Shown here: positions 17,363 to 26,244 of the stretch, piece after piece
How the letters are laid out: the number at the start of each line of letters is the position of its first letter
How positions within the stretch are numbered: the first letter of the stretch is position 1
Assembly: GCF_012641265.1 (NCBI RefSeq)
Contig: NZ_JABAHZ010000012.1
Location: 56,938 to 120,937 of the forward strand
Length of the DNA stretch: 64,000 nucleotides
Source of the DNA: Chitinophaga eiseniae
GTDB taxonomy: Bacteria; Bacteroidota; Bacteroidia; Chitinophagales; Chitinophagaceae
Reading direction: 5' to 3'
Notes under the pieces: generated by a model
Told to the model about the DNA's origin: nothing
The model's database searches: none
Seen by the model: the letters and a program-made list of their open reading frames with translations, nothing else
Program-made: the position numbers and the translations under genes

Positions 17363-18004
17363 ATGTCATTATTACTGAATGTTCCTCCAACAGAGAAAGC
17401 ATATGCCATGTCATTGGGCGTCCTTTGGGATCAGGTAGCCCAGACCTGCTATTTGCCGGAAGGGCAATATGACCGGTTAACTGCGGTAGAACAGTGGATT
17501 CCGGAGAAACATCCGGCTATCATCCTGCCCAGCGAAATTACCACCGTGCATGCAGTGGCCGCCTGCCCTAAATGTCAGTGCGATAACCGCGTGGTAGCCC
17601 TTGCCGGCAACTATTTCTTCGAAAAAGATGTAAATGACCGGGATGAAGCGGTGTGGCTGGCGCAGGACTTTTTTACACTCTTTCAACAGGTATCGGCGCT
17701 CTCCGATAATTTACGGGTATTCCTGAAAGAGCATTATCCACATTTTAAGCAAAGCTGGTCCGACACCGCAGAAGGCCACTTCTGGTACAATCACTGCGAA
17801 CATTGCCAGCATATACAAGACGACTGGTTCCTGTTTGAAGAAGCAGGGAGCATTTTCCATCCGGTGGAAAAAGAAGCAGCAGGTAAATTGCGCCTACGGC
17901 ATTTCACCCTCAAATACGCACCGATTATAGATGCCGTGTATTCCCTGGGGGATCAGCTAAGATTGATCAACGAATTTGCCGAGCGTCCCCCTGCTGTTGA
18001 ATGA
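17363..18004 (+). CDS. DUF5710 domain protein with paired CxxC motifs
   Basis: 213 residues. The N-terminal 45 residues (LLLNVPPTEKAYAMSLGVLWDQ...CYLPEGQ) fit DUF5710, a small domain often joined to DNA-handling or toxin proteins. The rest holds two Cys pairs (CPKCQC near 70 and HCEHCQH near 150) that could bind zinc, much as in proteins which sense nucleic acid or act as adaptors. The open frame extends upstream to 17252, but the DUF5710 start at 17363 is the natural one. It abuts the convergent gene with zero intergenic bases. Confidence 0.7.
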   Translation: MSLLLNVPPTEKAYAMSLGVLWDQVAQTCYLPEGQYDRLTAVEQWIPEKHPAIILPSEITTVHAVAACPKCQCDNRVVALAGNYFFEKDVNDRDEAVWLAQDFFTLFQQVSALSDNLRVFLKEHYPHFKQSWSDTAEGHFWYNHCEHCQHIQDDWFLFEEAGSIFHPVEKEAAGKLRLRHFTLKYAPIIDAVYSLGDQLRLINEFAERPPAVE

Positions 18005-18739
18005 TTATTCAAACAGCGAATACGGTCTTTCTACATCGAAAAAAACACGCTTCAGTACCTGCTGCGTCCCGTCGGTAAATGTAATCGGGAATACACCTGA
18101 TAAGCGGGAATCTTCCGTTTCTTCCTCTACTGTATATTGTAACAATTGCGGATCGGTATCTATCATACGTCGTATAGAGGTATCCGTAGTATTGGCCACA
18201 TAGTACCATACGGCAGCGTCTATTTCCTGTTTACCGGTATCGCTCAGGTCTTTTTGCCGATAGATAGCCTCCAGTGCTGGCTTCTTGCTCTTCAGCAAAG
18301 TAACCTTACCAGGATGCAGCAAACGATAATCTACTACAAACTCCCTGGGAAGCGGATTTTCGGGATCGCCCGCAGGCTCGTACACATCCATATTCCACTG
18401 CACCAGTACCTGGTCGCCGTTATTTAATTCCGGGGGATTGTTGGTATTAAAGATCAGGAAAGCGGTATCGCGGTTCCGGGCGCAAACGAACAGGCCATCG
18501 TCGCCATTTTCATTATAATTGATAAAGGACAGGGTGTCGATATAGGTCTTTCCTTTTATGAGCGTATCCCCATTTCTCAGGTTACTCAGGAATACAAACC
18601 GGGCGGTATCTGTTACAGGCGTTGCAACGATGGTGCTGTCAGATCTTTTCCCCGGCGCCTCATCCGCGCGGGTAGTACTTTTGGGGTTGTTGCAGGCTAC
18701 TGCCGTCAGCAAACAGGCAACAAGGTGAATCGGTTTCAT
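18005..18739 (-). CDS. lipoprotein of unknown function
   Basis: About 244 residues from the ATG at 18739 (another in-frame ATG is at 18751). Signal ends LLTAVACNN, so Cys is lipidated and the protein is periplasmic or outer-membrane. The body carries a beta-rich segment (FVFLSNLRNGDTLIKGKTYIDTLSFINYNENGDDG) and FVVDYRLLHPGKVTLLKSKK. No family recognised. It lies between two unrelated genes and may be transcribed with the TPR gene 34 bp upstream. Confidence 0.6.
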   Translation of the reverse strand: MKPIHLVACLLTAVACNNPKSTTRADEAPGKRSDSTIVATPVTDTARFVFLSNLRNGDTLIKGKTYIDTLSFINYNENGDDGLFVCARNRDTAFLIFNTNNPPELNNGDQVLVQWNMDVYEPAGDPENPLPREFVVDYRLLHPGKVTLLKSKKPALEAIYRQKDLSDTGKQEIDAAVWYYVANTTDTSIRRMIDTDPQLLQYTVEEETEDSRLSGVFPITFTDGTQQVLKRVFFDVERPYSLFE

Positions 18740-18772
18740 TTTGGATGTCATTTGGATGTTTAAGACAGGGGA

Positions 18773-19627
18773 CTACAATTCCACGCGTCCTTTCAGAAAG
18801 TCAAAATACCGCTTATCTTCTTCCGCAAATATTTCGGGGCCTTCCAGCATATATGCTCTCAGTAAATGTTCTACTGCCTTTTCTTCCTGTTTAATTTCGT
18901 ACAGGCATTCTCCCAGGCGCAGGTGTACAAATCCCACGGCCTGTGCATCGGGGCCGTTTAATGCCTCGTAAAACTGGTGTGCGGCGGCCGCATAATCGGC
19001 TTTAAAGAAATACATGTCGCCGATGCTGGCATACAGCCAGGTACTGGCTTCCCACTCATGCCGGGGATCGGGCAACAGCTGCAGCGCAGCGGTGAACTTC
19101 GCGATGGCGGCATCGTATTGTTCTTCATCTGCCAGTTCATTGCCTTCTTCCGACAATATCTCTACCTGCTTATAAATTGCTTCGGGGAGTTCTTCTTCCA
19201 CCACAGCGCTAACGCCTTCAAATACATGCAGGTACTTTTCGTCTTCACCTTCAAACACACGCCCTGCGGAGGCTTGCATAGCTGTAGCAAAGTATCCGGT
19301 GGCTTCTGTGATCATCCCATTCTCAAACAACGCTTTTCCCAGCATAAAGATTCTCTCTCCTTCGTCGTCCCGGTCACGGTCGCAGTGTTCCAAGGTTTTG
19401 GCCCATTTCAGCATGTTGGGGTAATCTCTCAAGGCGAAATAAGTATCGGCTATGCTAAAGGCAATATCATAACTTTCTTCGTAGCTTTCCCGGGGCCAGG
19501 GCAATACATTCCAGGCTTCTTCCAGTTTCAGTGCGTAGCGGGCGGGATCCTGCTCCTCATAGAGCTTTTCTGCTTCCTGCCAGATGGTTTCCAGTGCCGC
19601 AATAATTTTCTGATCCTGTAATTGCAT
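18773..19627 (-). CDS. tetratricopeptide repeat protein
   Basis: 284 residues with no signal peptide, very acidic (many Glu and Asp), composed of TPR helix pairs: SYDIAFSIADTYFALRDYPNMLKWAKTLEH, ERIFMLGKALFENGMITEATGYFATAM, GNELADEEQYDAAIAKFTAALQLLP and WLYASIGDMYFFKADYAAAAHQFYEAL. A cytoplasmic scaffold or accessory protein is likely; the partner is unknown. It resembles the small TPR immunity or accessory proteins that sit beside polymorphic toxins, but no toxin gene is adjacent. Confidence 0.75.
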   Translation of the reverse strand: MQLQDQKIIAALETIWQEAEKLYEEQDPARYALKLEEAWNVLPWPRESYEESYDIAFSIADTYFALRDYPNMLKWAKTLEHCDRDRDDEGERIFMLGKALFENGMITEATGYFATAMQASAGRVFEGEDEKYLHVFEGVSAVVEEELPEAIYKQVEILSEEGNELADEEQYDAAIAKFTAALQLLPDPRHEWEASTWLYASIGDMYFFKADYAAAAHQFYEALNGPDAQAVGFVHLRLGECLYEIKQEEKAVEHLLRAYMLEGPEIFAEEDKRYFDFLKGRVEL

Positions 19628-19687
19628 ATGTTGGTATTAAAAGTCAATGTGCAGTGGATGCCTGCACATTGGCAAAAATAGGATGGA

Positions 19688-20503
19688 TTATTCAAAGGAC
19701 CGGGATTCCCGTTGCAATTTTTGTCCCTTATATTCCGCTGCGAGGTCCAATCTCCTTAAACCAATTTTAATATATTCTTCTTCTAACTCAATACCAATGC
19801 ACTTTCTGCCCAATGCTTTGGCTATAGCGCAGGTGGTAAAAGTGCCGGAAAAAGGATCCAGTACCAGGTCGCCGGCATTGGAGCTGGCCCTGATAATCCG
19901 CTCCAGCAGGGCCTCCGGCTTCTGTGTAGGATGATGTTCATATTCATCCATCCGATACCTTACCCGGGGAAATTCCCATACATTGCCGGGTACTTTTTCG
20001 GTATTGTAGGTAGTGGGTACTGCCTTGCGGTAATCAATCAGCTTACGCCGGGCACCGGTTTTGGCTTCAATCAGGATATCCGTAGCATTGAAGGTGTAAT
20101 TATGTTTATCCTTTACGCAAAAAAGAATGGGCTCATACATAGACCCAAAATATTTCCTGGCTTGCACGCCGGAGCTGTCGTAGTGCCATATGATGCGGGA
20201 AAGGATATTTATTTTATGCCGTAACCAGATATCAAAGTAGGGCATAAACTGGGTAGCGGTCATCACGTAGAAACTACCGCCAGGCTTGAGCTTTCTGATA
20301 CATATCTCCAACCACCGGTAGCACCATTCGAGGTAGGCATCTTCCGTATCCCACTTTTCAATATGTCCATTAAAATTCTTTCCTATGTTGTAGGGAGGGT
20401 CGGCAAAGATCAGGTCCACCGTTTGATCCGGCACCATTGTTTCCAATGCCTGTAGGGCATCTCCATAAATGATTTTATGATGATCCGTGCCGAAAACTTC
20501 CAT
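19688..20503 (-). CDS. solitary adenine-specific DNA methyltransferase, YhdJ-like
   Basis: 271 residues. Motif IV is DPPYNIGKNF (Asp35-Tyr38) and motif I is DPFSGTF near 216-222, followed by the AdoMet-binding GIELEEEYI; the IV-before-I order is that of the beta-class. The central IVW/IIWHYDSSGVQA.K..GSMYEPILF and YNTEKVPGNVWEFPRVRYRMDEYEHHPTQKPEALL blocks match E. coli YhdJ, which methylates the second A of ATGCAT, closely enough to predict the same target. No restriction endonuclease is adjacent, so it is likely an orphan with a housekeeping or regulatory role. Confidence 0.88.
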   Translation of the reverse strand: MEVFGTDHHKIIYGDALQALETMVPDQTVDLIFADPPYNIGKNFNGHIEKWDTEDAYLEWCYRWLEICIRKLKPGGSFYVMTATQFMPYFDIWLRHKINILSRIIWHYDSSGVQARKYFGSMYEPILFCVKDKHNYTFNATDILIEAKTGARRKLIDYRKAVPTTYNTEKVPGNVWEFPRVRYRMDEYEHHPTQKPEALLERIIRASSNAGDLVLDPFSGTFTTCAIAKALGRKCIGIELEEEYIKIGLRRLDLAAEYKGQKLQRESRSFE

Positions 20504-20637
20504 GCTCCTGTTAGTTTCTGTTGATAAATTTACTCAAAAAAAGGCCAGGATTTTAACTTATTCCATGTCACTACATAGATTAATAATAGGTGGTTTTGCG
20601 ATAAAAATTTTACATTCAGCATCCATTTGTTACTCAT

Positions 20638-21669
20638 ATGAAATATACCACACTCGGCAACACCGGCCTGGTTGTATCCAGGCTTTCTTTTGGCGCTATG
20701 ACCTTTGGCAGCGACCCTTCTATCCCCAGTATTTACAAAGTATCGCTGGATGACGCCCGGAAAATGATAGACACCTCATTGGCGGCAGGCATTAATTTTT
20801 TCGATACCGCAGATGGCTATGCCGGAGGACAATCGGAAGAAATGCTGGGCAAGCTGCTGGCCGATCGCCGGCATGAAGCGGTTATTGCCACTAAGGTAGG
20901 TTTTCGCAATGGTGCGCCTATCACGCAATCCGGCCTCTCCCGGCGGCATATCCTGTATTCCTGCGAGCAAAGCCTGAAGCGCCTTGGCACCGATTACATT
21001 GACCTCTACATTGTACACCGGGAAGACCCGGTTACCCCGCTGGAAGAAACATTGGAGACACTGGACTCCCTGGTAAAAAGCGGTAAGGTAAGGTATATCG
21101 GCTTTTCTAACTGGTCGGTATGGAAATCGGCCCTGGCATGGCAGATGCAACGTGATAATGGATGGGCCACTTTCTGCAACGGGCAAATGAATTATACCCT
21201 CGTGGGCCGCGATGCCGAACATGACATTACTCCTTTTATGCTGCATGCCGGAATTGGTATGACCGTATGGGGCCCGCTGGCCGGCGGTTTCCTCAGTGGT
21301 AAATATACCAGGGAAAACCTGAAGGATGAGAACAACCGGTTGTCTGGCTTCGATTTGCTGCCGTTTGATAAAGAAAAAGGATTTGTACTATTAGACAGGC
21401 TAAAAGAAATAGCTGCAACGCATGATGCTACCCCTGCTCAAATATCGCTGGCATGGCTGCTCACCAAACGGGTAGTATCCAGTGTAATTATTGGCGCGAG
21501 CAAACTGCACCAACTGGAAGACAATCTAAAAGCCGCCGCTATCAACCTTACAGCGGATGAAATAGAAATATTAAATAACCTCTCCCAGCCTACGCCTATG
21601 TATCCGCAATGGTTTAACCAGCAACTGGCAGATCCTGCACACAAGGCTGCGGGGCTGGTAGGCGCTTAA
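20638..21669 (+). CDS. aldo/keto reductase
   Basis: 343 residues; typical AKR barrel with the tetrad in FFDTADGYAGG (Asp, Tyr), IATKVG (Lys) and IVHRED (His). The NWSVWKSALAWQ and SSVIIGASKLHQLEDNL blocks point to the branch that includes YhdN and the potassium-channel beta-like reductases. The end near TPMYPQWFNQQL is typical of the longer, ~340-residue group. Ends in a strong intrinsic terminator. Substrate unknown. Confidence 0.9.
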   Translation: MKYTTLGNTGLVVSRLSFGAMTFGSDPSIPSIYKVSLDDARKMIDTSLAAGINFFDTADGYAGGQSEEMLGKLLADRRHEAVIATKVGFRNGAPITQSGLSRRHILYSCEQSLKRLGTDYIDLYIVHREDPVTPLEETLETLDSLVKSGKVRYIGFSNWSVWKSALAWQMQRDNGWATFCNGQMNYTLVGRDAEHDITPFMLHAGIGMTVWGPLAGGFLSGKYTRENLKDENNRLSGFDLLPFDKEKGFVLLDRLKEIAATHDATPAQISLAWLLTKRVVSSVIIGASKLHQLEDNLKAAAINLTADEIEILNNLSQPTPMYPQWFNQQLADPAHKAAGLVGA

Positions 21670-21673
21670 TTCA

Positions 21674-21708
21674 AACAGGCGGAGTGCAGGCATTCCGCCT
21701 GTTTTTTT
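21674..21708 (+). terminator. intrinsic terminator
   Basis: AACAGGCGGA (21674-21683) pairs with TCCGCCTGTT (21694-21703) and runs into a T-tract (21702-21708), ending the aldo/keto reductase transcript. Confidence 0.85.
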
Positions 21709-21786
21709 CGGCTACCGGCTATCAAAATTTCAGCTCCATAAATAAAGCATTAACTTAGTCAGGTAGCAGCTGCCTTCCTGGCGGGC

Positions 21787-22881
21787 ATGACAAGATTAAC
21801 TATGGATATCAGTCAGCAAATACTATTTCTGGTCGGTACATTAGGTGCTGTAAATGGACTGATGGTGAGCATTTATCTTTTTCTGAGTAAGAAGATGAAG
21901 TCGCCTGCAGCCCTGTTTCTCGCGATTTTCCTGTTGGCCATCAGCGTCCGTGTCGGAAAATCTGCCTTCCTGTATTTCAACCCTAAACTGGCGAAGATAT
22001 ATTTACAGATAGGGCTTTCGGCCTGCTGGCTGATTGGGCCGTCACTCTTTTATTTCTATAAATCAGCTTTAGGAGAAGTCAGGACCATACCCGTTTCCTG
22101 GAAATGGACCTATGGTATACTCATTGGCATTATCATACTGACAGGTGTAATATGGCCTTATAGCTTACAACCTTATGCATGGAGGAAGATCATTGCACCG
22201 CTCATTTACCTGGAATGGTGTATCTACCTGGTAGCTACCGGCGTTCTCCTAAAAACGGTATGGCGCAAAGCCTTCTCTGCCGACGCTCAGCTACAACCTG
22301 CAGAAAAATTCTGGTTATTGCTGTTCCTGAGTAACTGCATTATTCATCTGGCCTACCTGCTGTCTTATGCCGCCGTGATACATGGTATGTACATTGTTGG
22401 CGCAGTATCGTTTTCCTTCTTCCTGTACCTGACCTTTTTCTTCCTGTATAATTCCAATCTCCAAAGCATATACCTGGATGCCCCCATAGGAACGGGTGAA
22501 AAGTCGGCCAAAAGAAAGATTCCGCTGCCGGATGCCAGCAATTGGATAGATAAACTGGAAAGAGTTATCCACGAGGAACAACTCTACAAAGACCCCCAGC
22601 TTAAACTGAGCGATCTGGCAAAGAAGATCCAGATTTCCAGCCACCAGCTGTCGCAATTGCTCAACGACAACCTCGGAAAAAGTTTTTCCACCTACATTAA
22701 TGAATACAGGATCAGGGAAGCTTGTCAGTTAATTACTACCGATGACCGTCTCACCCTGGAAGCCATTGGCTACGAAGTAGGTTTTAACTCCAAGTCTACC
22801 TTTTATACTGCTTTTAAAAAGATAAAAGACACGACACCAGCCCTATACAAGGAAAATCCAAAAATTCGCAACAACATATAA
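21787..22881 (+). CDS. membrane-anchored AraC-family regulator
   Basis: 364 residues (359 if the in-frame ATG at 21802 is used). The N-terminal half has six or seven hydrophobic segments (about 10-30, 40-60, 72-92, 105-125, 138-160, 175-195, 205-225), so the protein sits in the inner membrane. A cytoplasmic linker (250-270) leads to a complete AraC-type DNA-binding domain (about 270-355) with both helix-turn-helix parts: LKLSDLAKKIQISSHQLSQLLND and TLEAIGYEVGFNSKSTFYTAFKKI. It directly precedes a TonB receptor gene, and a palindrome lies between them, so that receptor is the likely target. Confidence 0.88.
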   Translation: MTRLTMDISQQILFLVGTLGAVNGLMVSIYLFLSKKMKSPAALFLAIFLLAISVRVGKSAFLYFNPKLAKIYLQIGLSACWLIGPSLFYFYKSALGEVRTIPVSWKWTYGILIGIIILTGVIWPYSLQPYAWRKIIAPLIYLEWCIYLVATGVLLKTVWRKAFSADAQLQPAEKFWLLLFLSNCIIHLAYLLSYAAVIHGMYIVGAVSFSFFLYLTFFFLYNSNLQSIYLDAPIGTGEKSAKRKIPLPDASNWIDKLERVIHEEQLYKDPQLKLSDLAKKIQISSHQLSQLLNDNLGKSFSTYINEYRIREACQLITTDDRLTLEAIGYEVGFNSKSTFYTAFKKIKDTTPALYKENPKIRNNI

Positions 22882-22908
22882 ATCAATAGTTTACTATTTT
22901 AAAAGATA

Positions 22909-22947
22909 CGGATTTATAAATCCGGACACCCGGTTTTAAAAATCCGG
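22909..22947 (+). promoter_or_regulatory. operator candidate: perfect 16-bp palindrome plus a half-site copy
   Basis: CGGATTTATAAATCCG (22909-22924) is a perfect palindrome. Its right half, AATCCGG, recurs as a direct repeat at 22941-22947, 23 bp away. Both lie just upstream of the promoter at 22951-22978, the usual place for an activator of the AraC type. Confidence 0.5.
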
Positions 22948-22950
22948 ACC

Positions 22951-22978
22951 TTGCTCCTCCCCGGCTATTTTAGGTTTG
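22951..22978 (+). promoter_or_regulatory. promoter for the TonB-dependent receptor
   Basis: TTG (22951-22953), a 17-nt gap and TAGGTTTG (22971-22978). The -7 element is perfect; the gap is 2 nt short of the usual 19-21, which could explain a need for an activator. Transcription would begin only about ten bases before the ATG at 22996. Confidence 0.5.
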
Positions 22979-22995
22979 CAGGAAAGCCTTTATGC

Positions 22996-25389
22996 ATGCC
23001 GGATACCATAAAAAAATCCCTGATTATTACTTGCGGGATCCTGTTAAGTTTGTCAGCCCAATCTCAAACAACGATGACGGGAAAAATAACCAGTACACAT
23101 GGCCAACCTATGGGTTATGCTACCATAAGTTTGCTTGCTCACCCCGATTCAACTATTGTTACCCAACAGCTAACAGATTCCGTGGGCGCCTTTACTTTCA
23201 ACCATATCCGCAACGGCCGGTACTGGTTACGATGCCTGGCCATGGGCTATGAAACAGTGTACCGGGATATTTCAGTTACTAACAATACCCCGCTGCATAC
23301 CGGCAATATTACCATGACGCCGGTCAGTAGCCTGCTGGGGGAAGTTGTGGTAAGCGGCAGCCAGCCATCGATACAACGGGTGAATGGCAAACTGGTACTC
23401 AACATATCCGGCAACCGGCTTTTTAAAGCGGACGTCAATGTATTATCTATTTTAAAGAAAGTACCCGGCCTGGAAGTAGATGGAGAAGGGGCCATCCAAT
23501 TATCAGGCCGGGTAACCCCAGCCATTTTCATCAATGGGAAACCCACTACAATGAACGCTGCTGAGCTGCAACACTACCTGTCCAGCCTCTCCCCCGACAT
23601 GATATCCTCTATTGAAGTAGATGCCACTCCTTCCGCCAGGTTTGATGCTGAACATAAAGCCATCATCAACATTCAACTCAAACAAGATATCAACAGGGGC
23701 TGGAACGGTAGTATCAGCAGCAGTGTACAGCAAAATGCCTATACACAGGCCAACAACAACCTGCTATTGCAATACAACACCTCCAGGATAACCTATACAG
23801 CGAGGTTAGGCTATATCAATGGAAATACCCACCGGCGATACCAGGCTTTACAACACCTCGCCAGCACAGATGTGCTGACTACCCACACCCATACCGTTAC
23901 CAGGTATAACGATTTCAGTTATCAGCTGGGCGCCGCCTACCATTTCCGGAAAAATCAACAGCTGGAAATAACCGGGCGGGCATACCAGGCTAACCAGGGA
24001 ATCAATTCCGTTAATACGCTGCTTAGTACCGATGCCGCCGGGAAAAAGGTGGTATTTAGCACCTATACCGGTAACAACGCAGCTCCCAAACGTAGCAACT
24101 ACGCGGCAGACATTTACTATAACGGGCAGGCAGGCAATAATAGCTGGCAGGTATTAACTACTATTGCCCGGCTAAAAAATCGCAATGCAGAAGAGATACA
24201 AACCTATGATGCGCTTAACTCGCAGTTACAGCAATATTGGAAAACAAACCTGAACAACGATATTGTTATCCGTAGTATTCAGGCAGATTTCACTCACCAG
24301 GCAGGTAACGCCAGACTTATTGGCGGCGGGAAATTTGCTTACACCACTACGCAAAATAACATTCGTTATGACACCCTGAATACGACAAATCAATTTGAAT
24401 GGGACAGCAGTAGAAGTAACAATTTCCTGTATCGCGAATATATCAGCGCCGGATACCTGTCGTATGAGGGTAAGTTCCGGAAATTCAGTTATTCAGCAGG
24501 CCTGCGGGCCGAGTACACGCGCAGCGTTGCCAACAGCCTGACCACCTTACAAATTACCACCCGGAACTACCTCACCTGGCTACCCAGTGCTACCATCACC
24601 TTCGCGGTTAACGAGCAGCAACAATACCAACTCTCTTTTACCAGCAAAATGACGCGGCCCAACTTTGTTCAATTAAATCCTTTCCGGTTTTATAACAGTC
24701 CGCTGAATTACTGGATTGGTAATCCGTACCTGTTGGCATCTACCACACGCACGCTCAGCCTGTCTTATAGCAACGGCCCGTTTAATATTTCCGGGAATAT
24801 TGGGAGAGAATTGTTACCCATGGCCCGTTACCCGGAATACAATCCTGTTACCAATGTGCTGGAATACCTGGGTACTAACTTACCTTACAGCGATTTCGCC
24901 GATATCGAAGCCGGCTTTCCCATCAAGGTCAATCAATGGTGGCATATGAACTACAACCTGGGCGGACATTATCGAAAAGAACTTAACCCTTATCACCAGG
25001 TAACTTATGCGATTCCGATACTGGATTATACGATCAACAGCAGCCAGGTATTCACCCTGCCCTATCGCTTCACTCTGTATATTAACTACTATTACAAATC
25101 TGTTAGTGGAAATAGCTTATACATTTCCCGGCCTATGTCAAATTTCGATGTAGGTTTACAGCGCACCTGGTTGAAAGAAAAGTTGAACACCAAAATCAAC
25201 GTCTATGACCTCTTCGATACCTATCGGGTGCGATTTATCTTCCGTGAAAAAAGCATTATCGACAATCAACTCTCTCATTGGTTTGGTACAAGACGGGCGG
25301 TGTTTACCCTCAGTTATCAACTTGGTAAAGCAGCAGGCAAATCGCCCAAAAGCACTAAAAATGAAGAAGAAGGGCGTGCCAACATGTGA
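22996..25389 (+). CDS. TonB-dependent receptor, outer-membrane beta-barrel family
   Basis: 797 residues. Signal peptide (1-24, SAQSQ), CarboxypepD_reg-like domain (about 27-110, MTGKITSTHGQPMGYATISLLAH), plug domain with VLSILKKVPGLEVDGEGAIQLSGRVTP (about 140-215), then a long barrel of the OMP_b-brl_3 type. It ends in a low-complexity stretch with no aromatic C-terminal residue, which suggests a short cytosolic-side or periplasmic tail. Paired with the membrane AraC regulator upstream; probably imports a peptide or siderophore-like ligand, but no ligand can be named. The ATG at 22996 is chosen because the signal peptide begins there. Confidence 0.85.
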   Translation: MPDTIKKSLIITCGILLSLSAQSQTTMTGKITSTHGQPMGYATISLLAHPDSTIVTQQLTDSVGAFTFNHIRNGRYWLRCLAMGYETVYRDISVTNNTPLHTGNITMTPVSSLLGEVVVSGSQPSIQRVNGKLVLNISGNRLFKADVNVLSILKKVPGLEVDGEGAIQLSGRVTPAIFINGKPTTMNAAELQHYLSSLSPDMISSIEVDATPSARFDAEHKAIINIQLKQDINRGWNGSISSSVQQNAYTQANNNLLLQYNTSRITYTARLGYINGNTHRRYQALQHLASTDVLTTHTHTVTRYNDFSYQLGAAYHFRKNQQLEITGRAYQANQGINSVNTLLSTDAAGKKVVFSTYTGNNAAPKRSNYAADIYYNGQAGNNSWQVLTTIARLKNRNAEEIQTYDALNSQLQQYWKTNLNNDIVIRSIQADFTHQAGNARLIGGGKFAYTTTQNNIRYDTLNTTNQFEWDSSRSNNFLYREYISAGYLSYEGKFRKFSYSAGLRAEYTRSVANSLTTLQITTRNYLTWLPSATITFAVNEQQQYQLSFTSKMTRPNFVQLNPFRFYNSPLNYWIGNPYLLASTTRTLSLSYSNGPFNISGNIGRELLPMARYPEYNPVTNVLEYLGTNLPYSDFADIEAGFPIKVNQWWHMNYNLGGHYRKELNPYHQVTYAIPILDYTINSSQVFTLPYRFTLYINYYYKSVSGNSLYISRPMSNFDVGLQRTWLKEKLNTKINVYDLFDTYRVRFIFREKSIIDNQLSHWFGTRRAVFTLSYQLGKAAGKSPKSTKNEEEGRANM

Positions 25390-26244
25390 TGCATGGCTCA
25401 TTTCAAAAAAATGCTGCGCACATTTTTTTCTAAAGGCTAGAAAAGTTTAACTTTTTTATTATTTTTGTCGTAGAGCACTAACATCTGTGTAACGTTGAAA
25501 AAAGAAAACCGAGCGAGCGATCAATATTCATTTTATCTGCATACTTTTTTGCTATAATGAGAAACAACGTTACAACGAACTAAAACCAAAATGTAGAATT
25601 AAAAAACGATAGATTTTACTTAACAACAAACATCTGAACTGATAGCCCAAACCTATACCTGATAGGCCTGTGCATCATTTATGTATCAAACAAAAATAAA
25701 GACTGTTAACTATAAAGCCCTTCGCTTTGTACTGGTATATTTTTGTGTTTTAAGATGGGAATTTAAAGATCAAAATCTGAACTAAGGGCGGTAAAAGCAA
25801 CAACTTTTTACGCCAGGTATTTTGCTATGTATGAACGCTTAAAATCTGTATTCAAACTGGTAGCCATATAGGTATGCAGCCCCTATGGCAGAGAGTTTTT
25901 ATGTACTGAAATTTTCAATCCGGCATCCGGCATAGTTGCTGTAATCATGTAAAACCTTACAGACAGGGCATTCTATGCCTCCAGGTCAAATACGGAGGTT
26001 TGTACTCAGCGCCATAAAGAAACAACTTCTTTATGGTGATGGAATTTCCATGACCATCAAAGTATGGATTCCTCACTAAAGCTATATACGCAAAAACGCA
26101 GTATATAGTTAAGGGGGCTTGCCATGCCCGGTAAATAAAATTACTATCAACATCACATGCAGAGGGCTACGGTCCTTATGGCTAACTATTGCCTGCATAT
26201 AGCGACAATTATCTTTTTATCTCTAACATCTAAATCTGAACTTC
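25390..26244 (+). promoter_or_regulatory. long gene-free leader of the second susCD pair
   Basis: 855 bp without a convincing gene. Two exact -7 elements of the form TATTTTTG occur at 25460-25467 and 25738-25745, but neither has a clear TTG at the right distance upstream. A transcript from either would have a leader of about 500-780 nt before the susC start. I see no riboswitch that I recognise; there is no long perfect hairpin. Confidence 0.35.
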
